In this document: positions 34,919 through 43,381 of the stretch, one piece after another
Numbering within the stretch: the stretch's first letter is position 1
How the letters are laid out: each line of letters starts with the position of its first letter
DNA from: CAZENU01 sp965117035
GTDB lineage: Bacteria > Chloroflexota > Dehalococcoidia > Lucifugimonadales > CAZENU01
NCBI GenBank assembly: GCA_965117035.1
Contig: OZ220748.1
Location: 744,001-808,000 of the forward strand
DNA length: 64,000 bases
Reading direction: 5' to 3'
The notes under the pieces: generated by a model
Seen by the model: only the letters and a program-made list of their open reading frames with translations
What the model was told of the DNA's origin: nothing
Databases searched by the model: none
Program-made: the position numbers and the translations under genes

Positions 34919-35224
34919 ATGGATATCGTCAAGAGCCACGGGATGACCGCGCAACAGGCTCGGGAGACCATCGACGGACTCCTCCCTGTCTTGATGCGCC
35001 AGTACGGCGGCAACATCGCCGATCCCGAGATCGAGTGGGACGGCGACGCGCTGCGGTTCTCGGGTAGCGCGATGGGACTCGGCATACGGGGCGCCGTCTG
35101 GGTCACCGATACCCAGCTCATCCTCAGGGTGGACGGAGTGCCGTTCTTCGTCGCGGGGACCGTGCGACGGGGGCTGGACCGGTGGTTCGACGAGAACTGG
35201 CCGGGAACCAATCAGGAGAGTTAA
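34919..35224 (+). CDS. Polyhydroxyalkanoate system (PHA_gran_rgn)-like protein
   Basis: A 101-residue protein beginning five bases after icd. The pattern HGMTAQQARETIDGLLPVL, then EIEWDGDALRFSG, GIRGAVWVTDTQLIL and a RRGLDRWFDE end matches the small putative polyhydroxyalkanoic acid system family. Its fold suggests ligand or lipid binding. Its place between icd and mdh suggests cotranscription rather than function. Family assignment is moderate. Confidence 0.6.
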   Translation: MDIVKSHGMTAQQARETIDGLLPVLMRQYGGNIADPEIEWDGDALRFSGSAMGLGIRGAVWVTDTQLILRVDGVPFFVAGTVRRGLDRWFDENWPGTNQES

Positions 35225-35228
35225 CAGA

Positions 35229-36164
35229 ATGCGAAACAAGGTGACGGTAGTCGGCGCCGGCAACGTCGGAGCGACGACGGCACAGCGCATCTTCGACAAG
35301 GGCTACGCCGACGTCGTGCTGGTCGACATCGTCGAAGGGCTGCCCCAGGGCAAGGCGCTGGACATGCTCCAGGCCGGCCCCGCCGTTGGGTCGGACGCCA
35401 GCGTCGTCGGCACGAACGGCTACGACGAGACGGCGGACTCCGACATCGTCGTCGTCACGTCGGGAATAGCCAGGAAGCCAGGCATGTCCCGTGACGACCT
35501 GCTGCTGACGAACATGAAGATCGTGACGAGCGTCGTCCGGGATGTCGTGAAGCACTCCCCGGACTGCATTCTCATGCCGGTGACGAACCCGTTGGACGCG
35601 ATGGCGCAGCGCGCCTTCCAGGTCAGCGGATTCCCCAAGCACCGCATAGTCGGCATGGCCGGTATCCTGGACACTTCACGCTTCCGCACGTTCCTGGCGA
35701 TGGAGCTCGGTGTGTCGGTCGAGTCGATCACGGCCTACGTCCTCGGCGGCCACGGAGACACGATGGTCCCGGTCGTGGGCAGCACCACCGTCGGCGGACA
35801 GCCCGTCGCGGACCTGCTGTCGCCGGAGCGCCTGGGCGAGATCGTGAAGCGCACCCAGGACGGCGGCGCCGAGATCGTCGGCCTGCTCAAGACCGGCAGC
35901 GCCTACTACGCCCCCTCGGCGGCCATCGCCCAGATGGTCGAGTCGGTGCTGCTCGACAAGAAGCAGGTGCTCCCCTGCACCGCCTACCTCGAGGGCGAGT
36001 ACGGCATCGACGGCCTGTTCGTCGGGGTGCCGGTCAAGCTCGGCGCGACCGGCGTCGAGGAGATCGTCGAGTTCGACCTTACCGACGACGAGTCCGCGGC
36101 GCTCAGGCACTCCGCCGACGCGGTCCGTGAGCTCGTCGACGTGATGGCCAACGCCGGCGAGTGA
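35229..36164 (+). CDS. mdh: Malate dehydrogenase
   Basis: A 311-residue protein of the LDH-like MDH group. The NAD fold starts KVTVVGAGNVGATTA and the coenzyme Asp lies in VVLVDIVEG. The substrate-choosing loop ARKPGMSR has Arg, as expected for malate rather than lactate. The catalytic His is in GGHGDTMVP and the partner Arg in GILDTSRFR. It oxidises malate to oxaloacetate. It is last in the transcarboxylase-icd-mdh stretch, starting four bases after the previous gene. Confidence 0.94.
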   Translation: MRNKVTVVGAGNVGATTAQRIFDKGYADVVLVDIVEGLPQGKALDMLQAGPAVGSDASVVGTNGYDETADSDIVVVTSGIARKPGMSRDDLLLTNMKIVTSVVRDVVKHSPDCILMPVTNPLDAMAQRAFQVSGFPKHRIVGMAGILDTSRFRTFLAMELGVSVESITAYVLGGHGDTMVPVVGSTTVGGQPVADLLSPERLGEIVKRTQDGGAEIVGLLKTGSAYYAPSAAIAQMVESVLLDKKQVLPCTAYLEGEYGIDGLFVGVPVKLGATGVEEIVEFDLTDDESAALRHSADAVRELVDVMANAGE

Positions 36165-36280
36165 TCTCTCGCCGCTCATGGGCGCCGATCCACAACGCAG
36201 GGTCCACAGGCTGAGTTGGTCGGCCACGACCACACCGTCTGATACACTCTGATCACCATCCCATCCAAGAGGAGGACCCT

Positions 36281-36640
36281 TTGCCGAACCCGGTAGTCCA
36301 TTTCGAAATCCAGTCCAGCGGCGCGGGGGAGCTCCAGAAGTTCTACGCGGACCTGTTCGAGTGGCACGTCGACGCGTCGAACCCGATGGGCTATGGCGTC
36401 GTCGATACCCACACCGAAAAGGGGATCAACGGCGGCATCGCCGGGACGGACGGCGGGCCGAACCTCGTCACCTTCTACGTCGAGGTTGAGGACATCGACG
36501 CGAAGTTGAAGGAGGCGGAGGAGCGCGGCGCGAGTGTCGTGGCTCCGGTAACCACGATCCCGGGAATGGTGACTTTCGCCTTGTTCTCCGACCCGGAGGG
36601 CAACTGCGTCGGCCTCGTGAGCAGCGAGGTACCGAGCTAG
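36281..36640 (+). CDS. VOC superfamily (glyoxalase-like) protein
   Basis: A 119-residue protein with one full VOC module: VVHFEIQSSGAGELQKFYAD at the start, VTFYVEVEDIDAKLKEAEERG in the middle and the metal-ligand-like DPEGNCVGLV at the end. The two E/H positions expected of a metal site can be seen. Members include glyoxalases, resistance proteins and epimerases; the substrate is unknown. The TTG at 36281 has GGAGGA before it. Confidence 0.85.
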   Translation: MPNPVVHFEIQSSGAGELQKFYADLFEWHVDASNPMGYGVVDTHTEKGINGGIAGTDGGPNLVTFYVEVEDIDAKLKEAEERGASVVAPVTTIPGMVTFALFSDPEGNCVGLVSSEVPS

Positions 36641-36699
36641 CGCCGGCCATCGGAAGCCAACACTTGTGACCGAATCGGCCCTCGGCGCATCATATAGTC

Positions 36700-37725
36700 A
36701 TGAAGACGCCGTGGGCCAATACGATCCTGCTCGCCCTCATCGCCGTCGAGCTCTTCAGCGGCTTCTTCGGGCTCGTCTCCGGCTCCTCCGACGAGGCCAT
36801 CTTCATCCTGGTCCATCGGATCGGCGGATTCGCCATCCTGGCCGTGCTGGTGTGGAAGACGGCGATCATCGTCGCGTCGGTCCGCAGGCGGCGCCGGCGT
36901 CCCAGGCAGTACGCGTCGCTGGCGCTCGCGGCGCTGCTCGTCGTCACGCTGGCGCTGGGGTTCGCGTGGTCGTACGCGGGGCCGTTCTCGTTCGCGCTGT
37001 TCAGCGGCGTGAGCTGGCACATCTACGTCGGCGCCGCCCTCGCCCCGGTAGTCGCCTGGCACGCGTTCACCTACACCAGGAGGCTGCCGCTGTCGTTCTG
37101 GGTCGAGCGCAGATGGGCCCTGAGGCTCGCCGGCATCGCTATCGCGGGGCTCGCCTTCAACCAGTTGGCCGAGGCGACGTCGGGGCTCGCGCGGCCCGCC
37201 GACGCGGCACGGCGCTTCACCGGCTCGTACGACGCGGCGCGCCGCTACGGCTCCCGGTTCCCGGTAGTATCGTGGCTCAACGACCGGCCGCCGCGGGTCG
37301 AGCCCGACGAGTGGCGGCTCTCGATCACCGGCGCAGTCGAGCGCCCGCTGGCCCTGGGATACCCGGACCTGCCGACATCACGCGACGTGACGGCAGTCAT
37401 CGACTGCACCGGCGGCTGGTATTCTGAGCAGCACTGGAGCGGTGTCGGGCTCGACGAGCTGCTCGACATGGCCGGGCCGACCTCCGACGCCGCAAGCGTC
37501 ACAGTCCGCTCGCGGACCGGCTACTACCGCAGGTTCTCGATGTCGGAGGCCCGGTCCTACATCCTGGCGACCCACGTTGGCGGCGAACCGCTGTCGCGCG
37601 GCCACGGCTTCCCGGCCAGGCTGGTGGCCCCCGACAAGCGCGGCTTCGAGTGGGTCAAGTGGGTGGACGAGATCGAGGTCAACGACACCTCGAAGTGGTG
37701 GCAACCCCCGCTGCCGATCCAGTAG
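36700..37725 (+). CDS. Membrane cytochrome b-like domain fused to sulfite oxidase-type molybdopterin domain
   Basis: A 341-residue fusion. Residues 1-155 contain four to five hydrophobic helices with His at 39, 107 and 121 that may hold haem b. Residues 185-335 are a sulfite oxidase/MsrP-type molybdopterin domain: FPVVSWLNDRPP, WRLSITGAVERPLAL, the Mo-binding C236 (VIDCTGGW) and GHGFPARLVAPDKRGFEWVKW. It resembles MsrP and MsrQ joined in one chain, although the membrane part is not clearly MsrQ. It would pass electrons from the membrane to an external oxidoreductase reaction. No Tat signal is seen before the Mo domain. Confidence 0.8.
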   Translation: MKTPWANTILLALIAVELFSGFFGLVSGSSDEAIFILVHRIGGFAILAVLVWKTAIIVASVRRRRRRPRQYASLALAALLVVTLALGFAWSYAGPFSFALFSGVSWHIYVGAALAPVVAWHAFTYTRRLPLSFWVERRWALRLAGIAIAGLAFNQLAEATSGLARPADAARRFTGSYDAARRYGSRFPVVSWLNDRPPRVEPDEWRLSITGAVERPLALGYPDLPTSRDVTAVIDCTGGWYSEQHWSGVGLDELLDMAGPTSDAASVTVRSRTGYYRRFSMSEARSYILATHVGGEPLSRGHGFPARLVAPDKRGFEWVKWVDEIEVNDTSKWWQPPLPIQ

Positions 37726-37764
37726 CGCGAACGCCGCCAGATTGCGCGGACCTCTGCGATTGCG

Positions 37765-38682
37765 CTAAGCGTCGCTGGTCGTGCGCACGGTCTTGATGAA
37801 CGAAGAGCTAAGGGAGCCGTGGCACACGGCAGAGACGGGACCGGTCAACGTCACGTTGAACTCATCGTCCACCTCGATCGAGACGCTCCCACCGGGTGCG
37901 GTTACCACGACCGGGCTCCTGACCAACCCCAACCGAACTGCCGCGCTCGCAGCCCCACACGAAGACGATCCAGACGCCAGAGTCTCTCCCGAGCCACGTT
38001 CCCAGATCATGATCTCGATGGCTGTCGGCCCTTCCACCGAGGCCAGCTGAACATTCACGCGATTTGGGAACAGCGGATGTCTCTCGAGTTCGGGACCCAG
38101 CCTGAGCAGGTCTTCTCGAGTCCAGGTGTCTCCCTCGTCACTGAAGACCACGCAATGCGGGTTTCCCACGCTTACGCCGGTGAAGTTCAACCACCGATCC
38201 TGGACTCGAACCGCCGCGTTGACCAGCTCGTAGGCCGCAAGCGTGCAGGGAAGATCCGCGGGGCTGAAGCTGGCCCTGCCCATGCTCGCCGATGCCCAAA
38301 CGACTTCACCGTCCGGGTCGACCTCCAGCCGCACCCTGGAGATTCCCGCCTTGGTCTCCACCTCGAATTCGTTTTGAGTCGCGTTGGCGGTAAGGAGCGC
38401 GTACAGTGCGAAGATGCGCAGTCCGTTGCCCGAGGTCTCGGCTTCGCTCCCGTCGGCGTCATAGATCGATATGCCGAAGTCGGCCCTCTGCGAACTACCG
38501 ACCCCAATGATCCCGTCGCCCCCCACTCCCCTGTTGTGGTCGCAGATGAAGCGGATCGCGCCGGGGTCGAGTCGGAAGTCCAGGGTCGCCGGGTCCACGA
38601 CGATGTAGTCGTTCCCCAGGGCGTGCCCCTTGAAGAAGCTGTTTCTCTGACCGTGAGGCATGGCAATCACGGCGCCCGGCAA
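37765..38682 (-). CDS. DapF-like protein with both catalytic Cys replaced by Ser
   Basis: A 305-residue protein with the DapF two-lobe fold: FFKGHALGNDYIVVD, GVGGDGIIGV, then AETSGNGLRIF where DapF has CGNGxRC, and GETLASGSSSCGAA where DapF has ACGTGAC. The two catalytic cysteines are therefore S84 and S237. Other features (FTGVSVGNPHCVVF, NVQLASV) are kept. It cannot use the two-thiol epimerase chemistry and may be an isomerase of another type or a related PhzF/DapF-fold enzyme. It overlaps the methyltransferase end by 16 bp if started at 38682; the ATG at 38661 removes the overlap. GC content is lower here. Confidence 0.8.
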   Translation of the reverse strand: MPGAVIAMPHGQRNSFFKGHALGNDYIVVDPATLDFRLDPGAIRFICDHNRGVGGDGIIGVGSSQRADFGISIYDADGSEAETSGNGLRIFALYALLTANATQNEFEVETKAGISRVRLEVDPDGEVVWASASMGRASFSPADLPCTLAAYELVNAAVRVQDRWLNFTGVSVGNPHCVVFSDEGDTWTREDLLRLGPELERHPLFPNRVNVQLASVEGPTAIEIMIWERGSGETLASGSSSCGAASAAVRLGLVRSPVVVTAPGGSVSIEVDDEFNVTLTGPVSAVCHGSLSSSFIKTVRTTSDA

Positions 38683-39428
38683 AGGAACACGCCAAACGCG
38701 CGGCTTGTCGCCGGGTTGCCCTCCAGGTCTCTCAGGCAGTCGACGGTCGCAAAGCCGGCACTGCGGAGCTTGGCCACTACCTCATCCAATGTGAATGCCC
38801 GCTGTCGCTCGTGGAGCTCCGTGACTTCAATGCTCTCCGGATCGATCACAACGCCGATCTCCGTGCGGTAGCCATCGACGATCTCCTTCTGCCCCAGGAA
38901 GAACCTCCCGTCCCGTTCCACCCAGCTTTGAGTCCTCGGAACGTTCTGCCCAGGCTCAACCCTGGGGCCGGCCTGCACGAGGAGAAACGAGCCAGAACAC
39001 GCGATGGCCATACGAATGCGGGACAGATGCTCGCGCAGCTCGGCGTCAGCCATGAAGCCGAGGGTGTGATCGAACGCGAGTGCGAAGTCGTACATACCCT
39101 CATCGCGGAGCTCAGCCCCCCGCTGAAGTCGGAAGTCGATACTCAGCATCTCCTTGCTGGCGGCTGCGCGCGCGTCCCCCAGGTAGGCGGCCGCAACGTC
39201 GATCCCCGTTACCTCGTACCCGCGTCGCGCAAACTCCAGGGCGTGTCGTCCATTCCCACATCCAACATCGAGAATTCGCGCCGGAGGCGAAAGGTCCGCC
39301 AATCGCTCTATCCCATCGACCTCCGAGGACGACGCCTCACGGGATGGCCAACCACCGCCGGCCCAGTCGAGAAACGCTTGTTGGGCGTCCGGGTCCTCCC
39401 ACTTCCATTCGATCTTTCGACGGCGCAT
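38667..39428 (-). CDS. SAM-dependent methyltransferase (class I)
   Basis: A 253-residue protein. The SAM motif I is ILDVGCGNGRHALEFARRG, followed by the acidic end of strand 2 in VTGIDVAAAYL and a motif IV-like FALAFDHTLGF. The substrate is unknown. The ATG at 39428 is preferred to 39464 because a TATAAT -10 overlaps the 39464 codon, so that codon would not be in the mRNA. It is the first gene of a two-gene unit with the DapF-like protein, and the pair may modify the same compound. Confidence 0.82.
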   Translation of the reverse strand: MRRRKIEWKWEDPDAQQAFLDWAGGGWPSREASSSEVDGIERLADLSPPARILDVGCGNGRHALEFARRGYEVTGIDVAAAYLGDARAAASKEMLSIDFRLQRGAELRDEGMYDFALAFDHTLGFMADAELREHLSRIRMAIACSGSFLLVQAGPRVEPGQNVPRTQSWVERDGRFFLGQKEIVDGYRTEIGVVIDPESIEVTELHERQRAFTLDEVVAKLRSAGFATVDCLRDLEGNPATSRAFGVFLCRAP

Positions 39429-39462
39429 GTTCAGCACAGCGAAACCGTTTCGGATGGTTCCC

Positions 39463-39468
39463 ATTATA
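39463..39468 (-). promoter_or_regulatory. -10 box of the methyltransferase/DapF-like unit
   Basis: TATAAT on the minus strand in high-GC DNA, 34 bp before the chosen start. It decides the start codon, since the ATG at 39464 lies inside it. The -35 is weak. Confidence 0.55.
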
Positions 39469-39617
39469 TGCGGTCGTTGGCATGGGACACATTCTGGCTA
39501 CATCCACGCCAGGGGCGTGGTCAGATGCCGACTGGACGAGCAGGCAGAGGGCGCGGCGGCACCGCCGGACCCTGTGGTAGGCAAGCTCGCGCCACGTGAA
39601 GAAGACCGCTTACGCGG

Positions 39618-40508
39618 CTACGGGGTCAGCGCGAGCTCCGAGAGCATCGTCTTCGTCGAGACGATGTGGCGGTTGAGGCGCATGGCCTCCGGCTCGATGC
39701 CGAGCGCGAGGCCGAGCATCTGCGGCAGGTGCAGGATCGGCAGGTCGATCGGCTTTCTCGCGGCCGCGGCGGCCTGCGGCTGGTAGCCGTCGAGGTTGAG
39801 GTGGCACAGCGGGCACGGCGTCACCATCGCCGCCGCTCCCAGCTCCTTGGCGTCGCCCGTATGGTTGGCGACCATCTTGACCGAGTTCGTCTGGTTGATC
39901 GTCAGGATGGGAAACCCGCAGCACAGCGTCTTGCCCGGAAAGTCGACGACCTCGGCGCCCACCGTCTCGATCACACGCTCCAGCGAGTCCTTGCGTCCGG
40001 GACTGTCGTCGAAGCCCAGCGCCGCGCTCGGACGGACGATGTAGCAGCCGTAGAAGGGGGCTACCCTGAAGCCGGTGAGCGGCCGCTTGACCATGCTCTT
40101 GAGCCTGCCCAGCCCGTAGTCCTCCACCAGCACCCACAGCAGGTGCTTCGGGTCGGCTCGTCCGGTGTACCGCAGGCCCTCCTCGGCGAGGTCCTCGTTG
40201 ATCGCGTCCAGGTACTCGGGGTCGCCCTTCAGGCGCGCGTTGGCCTGCGCCATCACGCCCTGGCAGGTGCTGCAGATGGTCAGCAGCGGGAGCCCCGAGC
40301 GCTCCGCCATCGCGAACGTGCGGGCGTTGAGGGTGTCGCCGAGCCGCTGGTTCTTCTCCTGCAGAACGCCCGAGCCCGTGCACGACGCGCCCTCCAGCGG
40401 CTTGTAGTCCAGCTCGATGCCGAGCCTCGCGCACACCTCGACGGTCGCGGCGTACAGCTCCGGGCACGCCCCGCGGGACACGCAGCCCGGATAGAATGCG
40501 AACCTCAT
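39618..40508 (-). CDS. HdrB-like CCG-domain subunit of succinate dehydrogenase (SdhE/SdhC-type anchor)
   Basis: A 296-residue protein with two cysteine-rich CCG-type domains: C9, C43, C79, C82 and C155, C196-C197, C232, C235. The second (CCGFP ... CPLCH) is complete; the first has a single Cys at 43 in place of a CC pair. It is the HdrB-like fold that replaces the cytochrome b anchor in type E succinate:quinone oxidoreductases. It would bind FeS centres and join SdhAB to the membrane quinone pool. Its ATG overlaps the sdhB stop. Confidence 0.87.
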   Translation of the reverse strand: MRFAFYPGCVSRGACPELYAATVEVCARLGIELDYKPLEGASCTGSGVLQEKNQRLGDTLNARTFAMAERSGLPLLTICSTCQGVMAQANARLKGDPEYLDAINEDLAEEGLRYTGRADPKHLLWVLVEDYGLGRLKSMVKRPLTGFRVAPFYGCYIVRPSAALGFDDSPGRKDSLERVIETVGAEVVDFPGKTLCCGFPILTINQTNSVKMVANHTGDAKELGAAAMVTPCPLCHLNLDGYQPQAAAAARKPIDLPILHLPQMLGLALGIEPEAMRLNRHIVSTKTMLSELALTP

Positions 40509-41464
40509 CGCTTGTCCCCCACCCTGTCGAAGATCCGTCGCACGTTCTGCACTCCCGGTATCGAGCGGTGGAAGACCGGCGGCCTCTTGCCCCGGAGCTG
40601 CGCGCGTACGCCCACCGGCAGCAGCTTGAGCATCTCCCTGATGTTGAACAGGCCGAAGGTCTTCAGCGGCAGCCGCAGCTCGTCGAGCCGTCCGCTGTGC
40701 CTGATCGACTCGGTGAAGACGGTGGCGTGCCTGGCGCCGTACGTCCCGGTGTAGCCCGCCTCCATCGCGCGGTCCCTGAGGGCCATGATGCGGCCCATCG
40801 GGTCGACGTCCTTGGGGCACACCTCCACGCACTGCATGCAGCGCGTGCAGTCCCAGATGCCGCCGTACTCGTTCAGCTCTCCAAGCCTGGCCGCGTCCAC
40901 CTCGTCGCGCGGGTCGGCCACGAACCGGTACGCCTTGGCCAGCGCGGCCGGGCCCAGGAAATTCGAGTCGACCTCCAGCACCGTGCAGTCTGAGACGCAG
41001 GCGCCGCACATGATGCAGGCCATCACGTCCGCGATCTCCAGCATCGATTCGTTGGAGGCGAGGTACTCCTTGTCGGGCTCCGGGTCGGGGCCCTGGGGCT
41101 GCAGCCACGGCTTGACGTCCCGGACCTTGTCCCAGAACGTGTCGAGATCGACGACCAGGTCCTTGACGACGCTCATGTTGCCGGCCGGCTCGACGGCGAC
41201 GTTGCCGCCCGCGTCCGCTACGTCCGCGACCATCGTGTTGCAGGCCAGGCCCGCGCGGCCGTTGATCCTCATCGCGCATGAGCCGCAGATCGCGCTGCGG
41301 CACGAGCACCGGAGCGCGAGCGTGCCGTCGACCTCCTCGCGGACCTTGATCAGCCCGTCGAGCACGGTGGCCGAGTCGCCCAGCTCGATCTGGTACTCCT
41401 GCGTGTACGGCGCGGGAGCCTCCGAATCGGGGTCGAAGCGTCTGACGTTGAGAGTGACTTCCAT
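40505..41464 (-). CDS. sdhB: Succinate dehydrogenase/fumarate reductase iron-sulfur subunit
   Basis: A 319-residue protein. The N-terminal domain has the 2Fe-2S ligands in CSCRSAICGSC and LACNT. The C-terminal domain has CIMCGACVSDC and CTRCMQCVEVCPKDVDP for the 4Fe-4S and 3Fe-4S centres. It is longer than the usual 230-260 residues, with about 70 extra residues at the C-terminus. It passes electrons from SdhA to the HdrB-like subunit. It starts 10 bp after the sdhA stop and overlaps the next start. Confidence 0.95.
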   Translation of the reverse strand: MEVTLNVRRFDPDSEAPAPYTQEYQIELGDSATVLDGLIKVREEVDGTLALRCSCRSAICGSCAMRINGRAGLACNTMVADVADAGGNVAVEPAGNMSVVKDLVVDLDTFWDKVRDVKPWLQPQGPDPEPDKEYLASNESMLEIADVMACIMCGACVSDCTVLEVDSNFLGPAALAKAYRFVADPRDEVDAARLGELNEYGGIWDCTRCMQCVEVCPKDVDPMGRIMALRDRAMEAGYTGTYGARHATVFTESIRHSGRLDELRLPLKTFGLFNIREMLKLLPVGVRAQLRGKRPPVFHRSIPGVQNVRRIFDRVGDKR

Positions 41465-41474
41465 GCGCTGCCGC

Positions 41475-43151
41475 CTAGTACTTGCGTGCCTCTGGCTGCC
41501 ACTGCGTGATGACCACCGGCAGGTACTCGATTGACGGCGCCTCCTCGCCCCTGGTGACGAGAACGTGCTTGAGCCACCTCTCGTCGTCGCGGTCTCCCAT
41601 GTCCGTCCGGAAGTGGGCTCCCCTGCTCTCCTGGCGCTCCAGGGCGCTGAAGACTATCGCCTCGGCGCAGTCGAGCATGAATCCGAGCTCCAGGGTGAAC
41701 ACGAGGTTGGTGTTGAACGTCTTGCCCTTGTCCGCGACGTAGACGTTCGCGTAGCGCTCCCTCAGCTCTCCCAGCTTGACGCGGGCCTGCTCCATGCCGT
41801 CCGCGTCCCGGAAGACGGCCAGGCGCTCGTTCATCGTCTCGCCCAGCTCCATCCTCAGGCGCCCGAAGAGCTCCCCTCCGTCGGAGTTGCTCATCAGGTC
41901 CTGGATGTGGCGGCGGTCATCGTCGGCCGCGGAATCGTCGATGCCCGCGAGCGGCTGGCCCTTGACGGCGTCCGAGGCATGCTCGCCGCTCCTGCGGCCG
42001 AAGACGAGCGTGTCGAGCAGCGAGTTGGCGCCGAGACGGTTGCCCCCGTGGACGCTGACGCATGCCGTCTCGCCGGCCGCGTACAGCCCCTGCACCGGCG
42101 TCTGTCCGTCCACGTCGGTCTTGATTCCGCCCATCTGGTAGTGCATCCCGGGACGGATGGGAACAGGCTCCCGCGCCATGTCGACGCCCGCGAAGTCGCG
42201 CGCCAGGTCCCGTATCTGCGACAGCTTCTCGTCGATCAGCTTCTGGCCGAGATGCCGGCAGTCGAGGAACACGCAGCCGTTCTCTCCCCTTCCCTCGTTG
42301 ATCTCGGTCTGCTCCGACCGGGAGACGACGTCGCGGGAGGCCAGCTCCATCATGTTCGGGGCGTAGCGCTCCATGAAGCGCTCGCCCTCGGAGTTAATCA
42401 GGTAGGCGCCCTCGCCCCTGGCGCCCTCCGACATGAGCGCGCCGTTGCTCTTGAGCGTCGTCGGATGGTACTGGACCATCTCCATGTCCATCAGCGGCGC
42501 GCCGACGCGGTAGGCCGCGGCCATGCCGTCGCCGGTGCAGATCAGGGCGTTGGTGCTCGGCTCGAAGACCCTGCCCAGGCCGCCCGACGCGACGATCACG
42601 GCGTTCGCGCGGATGACGTGTATCTCGCCGGAGCTGATCTCCATCGCGACGGCGCCGACGCACCGCCCTTCGTCCATGAGCAGCGAGAGTACGAACCACT
42701 CCTCGTAGACCCGGACGCCCGCCTTGAGCACCTGCTCGTAGAGGACGTGGAGGAGGGCCTGCCCGGTGAAGTCGGCTACGAAGAAGGTGCGCTCGCGCCG
42801 CTGGCCTCCGAAGGCCCGCGTGCCGAGCCTGCCCTCGTCGTCGCGGCTGAAGGCGACGCCCATGTGCTCCATGGCGATGACCTCGCGGCCCGCCTCAGCG
42901 CACATAACCTCGATCGCGTCCTGGTCGCCCAGGTAGTCGCTGCCCTTCACCGTATCGAAGGCGTGGTCTTCCCAGGCGTCGCCGCGGTCTGTCAGCGCGG
43001 CGTTGATCCCACCCTGCGCCGCGTTCGAGTGGCTGCGGACCGGGTGTACCTTGCTGACGACGGCGACGTCCACGCCGTTCTCGCGGGCGGACAGCGCCGC
43101 CCTCATTCCGGCGAGACCGGCGCCGATCACCAGCACGTCATGATCGAGCAT
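41475..43151 (-). CDS. sdhA: Succinate dehydrogenase/fumarate reductase flavoprotein subunit
   Basis: A 558-residue flavoprotein. The FAD fold is VLVIGAGLAGMRAALSA, and the covalent FAD His is in VRSHSNAAQGGINAAL. The active-site residues lie in the MEMVQYHPTTLK and GMHYQMGGIKTDVDGQTP motifs, with the FAD-binding HGGNRLGANSLLDTLVFG near residue 380. It oxidises succinate to fumarate in the citric acid cycle, or the reverse. It leads the sdhA-sdhB-HdrB operon. Confidence 0.96.
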   Translation of the reverse strand: MLDHDVLVIGAGLAGMRAALSARENGVDVAVVSKVHPVRSHSNAAQGGINAALTDRGDAWEDHAFDTVKGSDYLGDQDAIEVMCAEAGREVIAMEHMGVAFSRDDEGRLGTRAFGGQRRERTFFVADFTGQALLHVLYEQVLKAGVRVYEEWFVLSLLMDEGRCVGAVAMEISSGEIHVIRANAVIVASGGLGRVFEPSTNALICTGDGMAAAYRVGAPLMDMEMVQYHPTTLKSNGALMSEGARGEGAYLINSEGERFMERYAPNMMELASRDVVSRSEQTEINEGRGENGCVFLDCRHLGQKLIDEKLSQIRDLARDFAGVDMAREPVPIRPGMHYQMGGIKTDVDGQTPVQGLYAAGETACVSVHGGNRLGANSLLDTLVFGRRSGEHASDAVKGQPLAGIDDSAADDDRRHIQDLMSNSDGGELFGRLRMELGETMNERLAVFRDADGMEQARVKLGELRERYANVYVADKGKTFNTNLVFTLELGFMLDCAEAIVFSALERQESRGAHFRTDMGDRDDERWLKHVLVTRGEEAPSIEYLPVVITQWQPEARKY

Positions 43152-43189
43152 TTTTCGAATGCGCCTCGTTACCTGCCTGAACCTGAGAG

Positions 43190-43219
43190 ACTATAGCAAA
43201 CGGCCCAATTGCGCGACAA
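43190..43219 (-). promoter_or_regulatory. Putative sdh operon promoter
   Basis: Minus strand TTGTCG (43214-43219), 18-bp gap, TATAGT (43190-43195), 39 bp before the sdhA ATG. Confidence 0.5.
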
Positions 43220-43381
43220 GGCGGTAGGGGACAGGCGACCTACGAGGTACTCGGACCAGCCAGATGTGCGCAGAGCTCATTCGTTGTGGAGGTAGGCCTC
43301 CACAGATAGCCCGCCGCAACCAGCTCGTCAACCCTATGGAGGTTGAGTCGGGCCCTAGTCCCATAACCGGGTTGCAGGATT

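Noticed and set aside
41565..43196. Long plus-strand frame opposite sdhA (543 codons)
   Set aside because: Antisense shadow of a well-conserved flavoprotein; no motif or ribosome site.
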